This document shows positions 63,254 through 64,000 of a DNA stretch of 64,000 bases, in pieces. This DNA is from Arthrobacter rhizosphaerae (GTDB lineage Bacteria; Actinomycetota; Actinomycetes; Actinomycetales; Micrococcaceae): NCBI RefSeq assembly GCF_023062595.1, contig NZ_JALLAN010000011.1, positions 62,001 to 126,000 on the forward strand, read 5' to 3'. Position 1 is the stretch's first letter. Each line of letters begins with the position of its first letter. The translations under genes and the position numbers were made by a program. The notes beneath the pieces were generated by a model. The model searched no databases and had not been told where the DNA came from. It was given only the letters and a program-made list of their open reading frames with translations.

Positions 63254-63844
63254 TCAGGCGGCTTCAGCCGTCAGCGACTCGGCCATCAAAGTCACTGTAC
63301 GAACCACAAAGGCACGACGGCGGGCAAGTCGCCCCGGAGCGGAACCCGCTATGAGCGCATCGAGTTGGGGTAGGACGCTCCATCCATCGCACAACGTGAC
63401 CACGCTCAGCAACAAATCAGCGGCATCTGCCCGGTCGATTCCTGGCAGGACCTGGAGGATTGTGTCGATCTTAGCGGCACAGTGGCTTGCCCGCGCTTCC
63501 CGGTTCACCACATAATCGCCCCGCTCCAGCCCTTCCCAGAATTGAAGGCGGGGCAAGATTCCGTTCAGACTGTGACGATCGAATAGCCTGCCGGCGTAAT
63601 CCCCCAACGCCGCAGGCCCCTTTCCCTCAAGCGGAACTTCCGTTACCACCTTGACCAATTCGGCGGCCAGGACCGCATCGAAGAGTTCATCCTTTTTGCC
63701 GAAGTACTGGTAGATGCGCTCCTTGTTGACCCCGGCCGCAGCGGCAATCCTGTCGATACGGGCACCAGCGAACCCTCTTTCGCTGAATTCAGCTGTGGCT
63801 GCCTCCAGCAACAGCGTCTTCGTCCGCTCGGTATCCCATGCCAT
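63254..63844 (-). CDS. TetR-family regulator
   Basis: A 196-residue regulator with an N-terminal TetR HTH (EFSERGFAGARIDRIAAAAG, VNKERIYQYFGKKDELFDAV) and a ligand-binding helical C-terminus. It diverges from a gene cut by the window edge; two palindromes lie between. It probably represses both. Confidence 0.9.
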   Translation of the reverse strand: MAWDTERTKTLLLEAATAEFSERGFAGARIDRIAAAAGVNKERIYQYFGKKDELFDAVLAAELVKVVTEVPLEGKGPAALGDYAGRLFDRHSLNGILPRLQFWEGLERGDYVVNREARASHCAAKIDTILQVLPGIDRADAADLLLSVVTLCDGWSVLPQLDALIAGSAPGRLARRRAFVVRTVTLMAESLTAEAA

Positions 63845-63864
63845 TGCTTGAGTCTACCTGTTTC

Positions 63865-63878
63865 CAACTAGATGGTTG
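63865..63878. promoter_or_regulatory. TetR operator candidate 1
   Basis: CAACTAGATGGTTG is an imperfect palindrome sharing 11 of 14 positions with the perfect one at 63923. It starts 21 bases from the tetR ATG, where it could block tetR transcription. Confidence 0.6.
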
Positions 63879-63922
63879 CAGTTGGGCATAGAACGGTCTA
63901 GTGTCGGTGTCATCGAAAAAAG

Positions 63923-63936
63923 CAACTAATTAGTTG
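63923..63936. promoter_or_regulatory. TetR operator candidate 2
   Basis: CAACTAATTAGTTG is a perfect 14-bp palindrome 13 bases before the ATG of the divergent gene. Its place next to the ribosome binding site fits repression of that gene. Confidence 0.7.
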
Positions 63937-63948
63937 GGGATTGAATCA

Positions 63949-64000
63949 TGAAGACAAACGCCGCTACTGCACCAACCAACACCGTGACGACGCCGGAGCC
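63949..64000 (+). CDS. Start of a TetR-divergent gene, 3' truncated
   Basis: Begins MKTNAATAPTNTVTTPE and runs off the window edge. GGGGA lies 9 bases before ATG. Such genes beside TetR are often MFS exporters or oxidoreductases; 17 residues are too few to tell. Confidence 0.7.

Overview
The window is a high-GC chromosome segment from an actinobacterium, most likely Micrococcaceae (Arthrobacter/Pseudarthrobacter type). This rests on gene content and order (tadA diverging from upp, Lhr helicase followed by a Nei2-type glycosylase, an orphan tgt with a YhhQ transporter, a DasR-like regulator with amino-sugar genes), on actinobacterial regulatory signals (a c-di-AMP riboswitch before a cell-wall lytic gene, an IdeR/DmdR iron box, a dre-like palindrome) and on frequent GTG starts. 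No taxonomic search could be run.

Regions. 1-8.2 kb: 3' part of a sensor kinase, a riboswitch-controlled lytic transglycosylase-like protein, upp with a HAD phosphatase, a PAP2 phosphatase, tadA, then a tight three-gene unit (MDR dehydrogenase, PTPS-fold protein lacking the usual catalytic residues, GT4 glycosyltransferase) that is the best candidate here for an undescribed pathway. 8.28-15.5 kb: tRNA-Ser(CGA) followed by a low-density stretch that ends in a near-copy of the tRNA 3' end. It looks like an old tRNA-targeted island with two secreted nuclease-like proteins, a GNAT enzyme, a lipoprotein and at least three broken genes (helicase-associated-domain protein, esterase tail, modC tail). 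15.6-25.7 kb: small membrane and hypothetical proteins, a divergent AraC/VOC pair, a Nudix protein, YcnI with neighbours, and a Rieske-tailed FAD oxidoreductase. 25.8-39.3 kb: lhr-nei2 with tandemly copied start sites, a divergent YczE/MocR pair, an ArsR-SRPBCC operon, an RluA-type synthase, a macrodomain protein, a DedA protein and a 32-bp tandem array.

39.3-50.8 kb: ppc, a DUF1684 protein, an acyl-CoA dehydrogenase/SDR operon, a GH76 protein, and an iron-box-controlled Fe(III) ABC importer. 50.75-55.7 kb: an amino-sugar regulon, with EIIC-nagA-nagB on one strand and EIIB-EIIA-GntR on the other, around one palindrome. 55.7-64 kb: YdeI and VOC proteins, a Nudix-like protein, tgt, an AbiEi/DUF559 protein between two copies of a dispersed palindrome, the YhhQ queuosine-precursor transporter, and a TetR regulator with twin palindromes next to a gene cut by the window edge.

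Themes: amino-sugar uptake and breakdown (PTS, NagA, NagB, DasR-like), iron uptake, queuosine salvage (Tgt, YhhQ), DNA repair (Lhr, Nei2), and three repeat families: a ~72-bp palindrome (three copies), a 32-bp tandem array, and a 66-bp palindrome after the DUF1684 gene.
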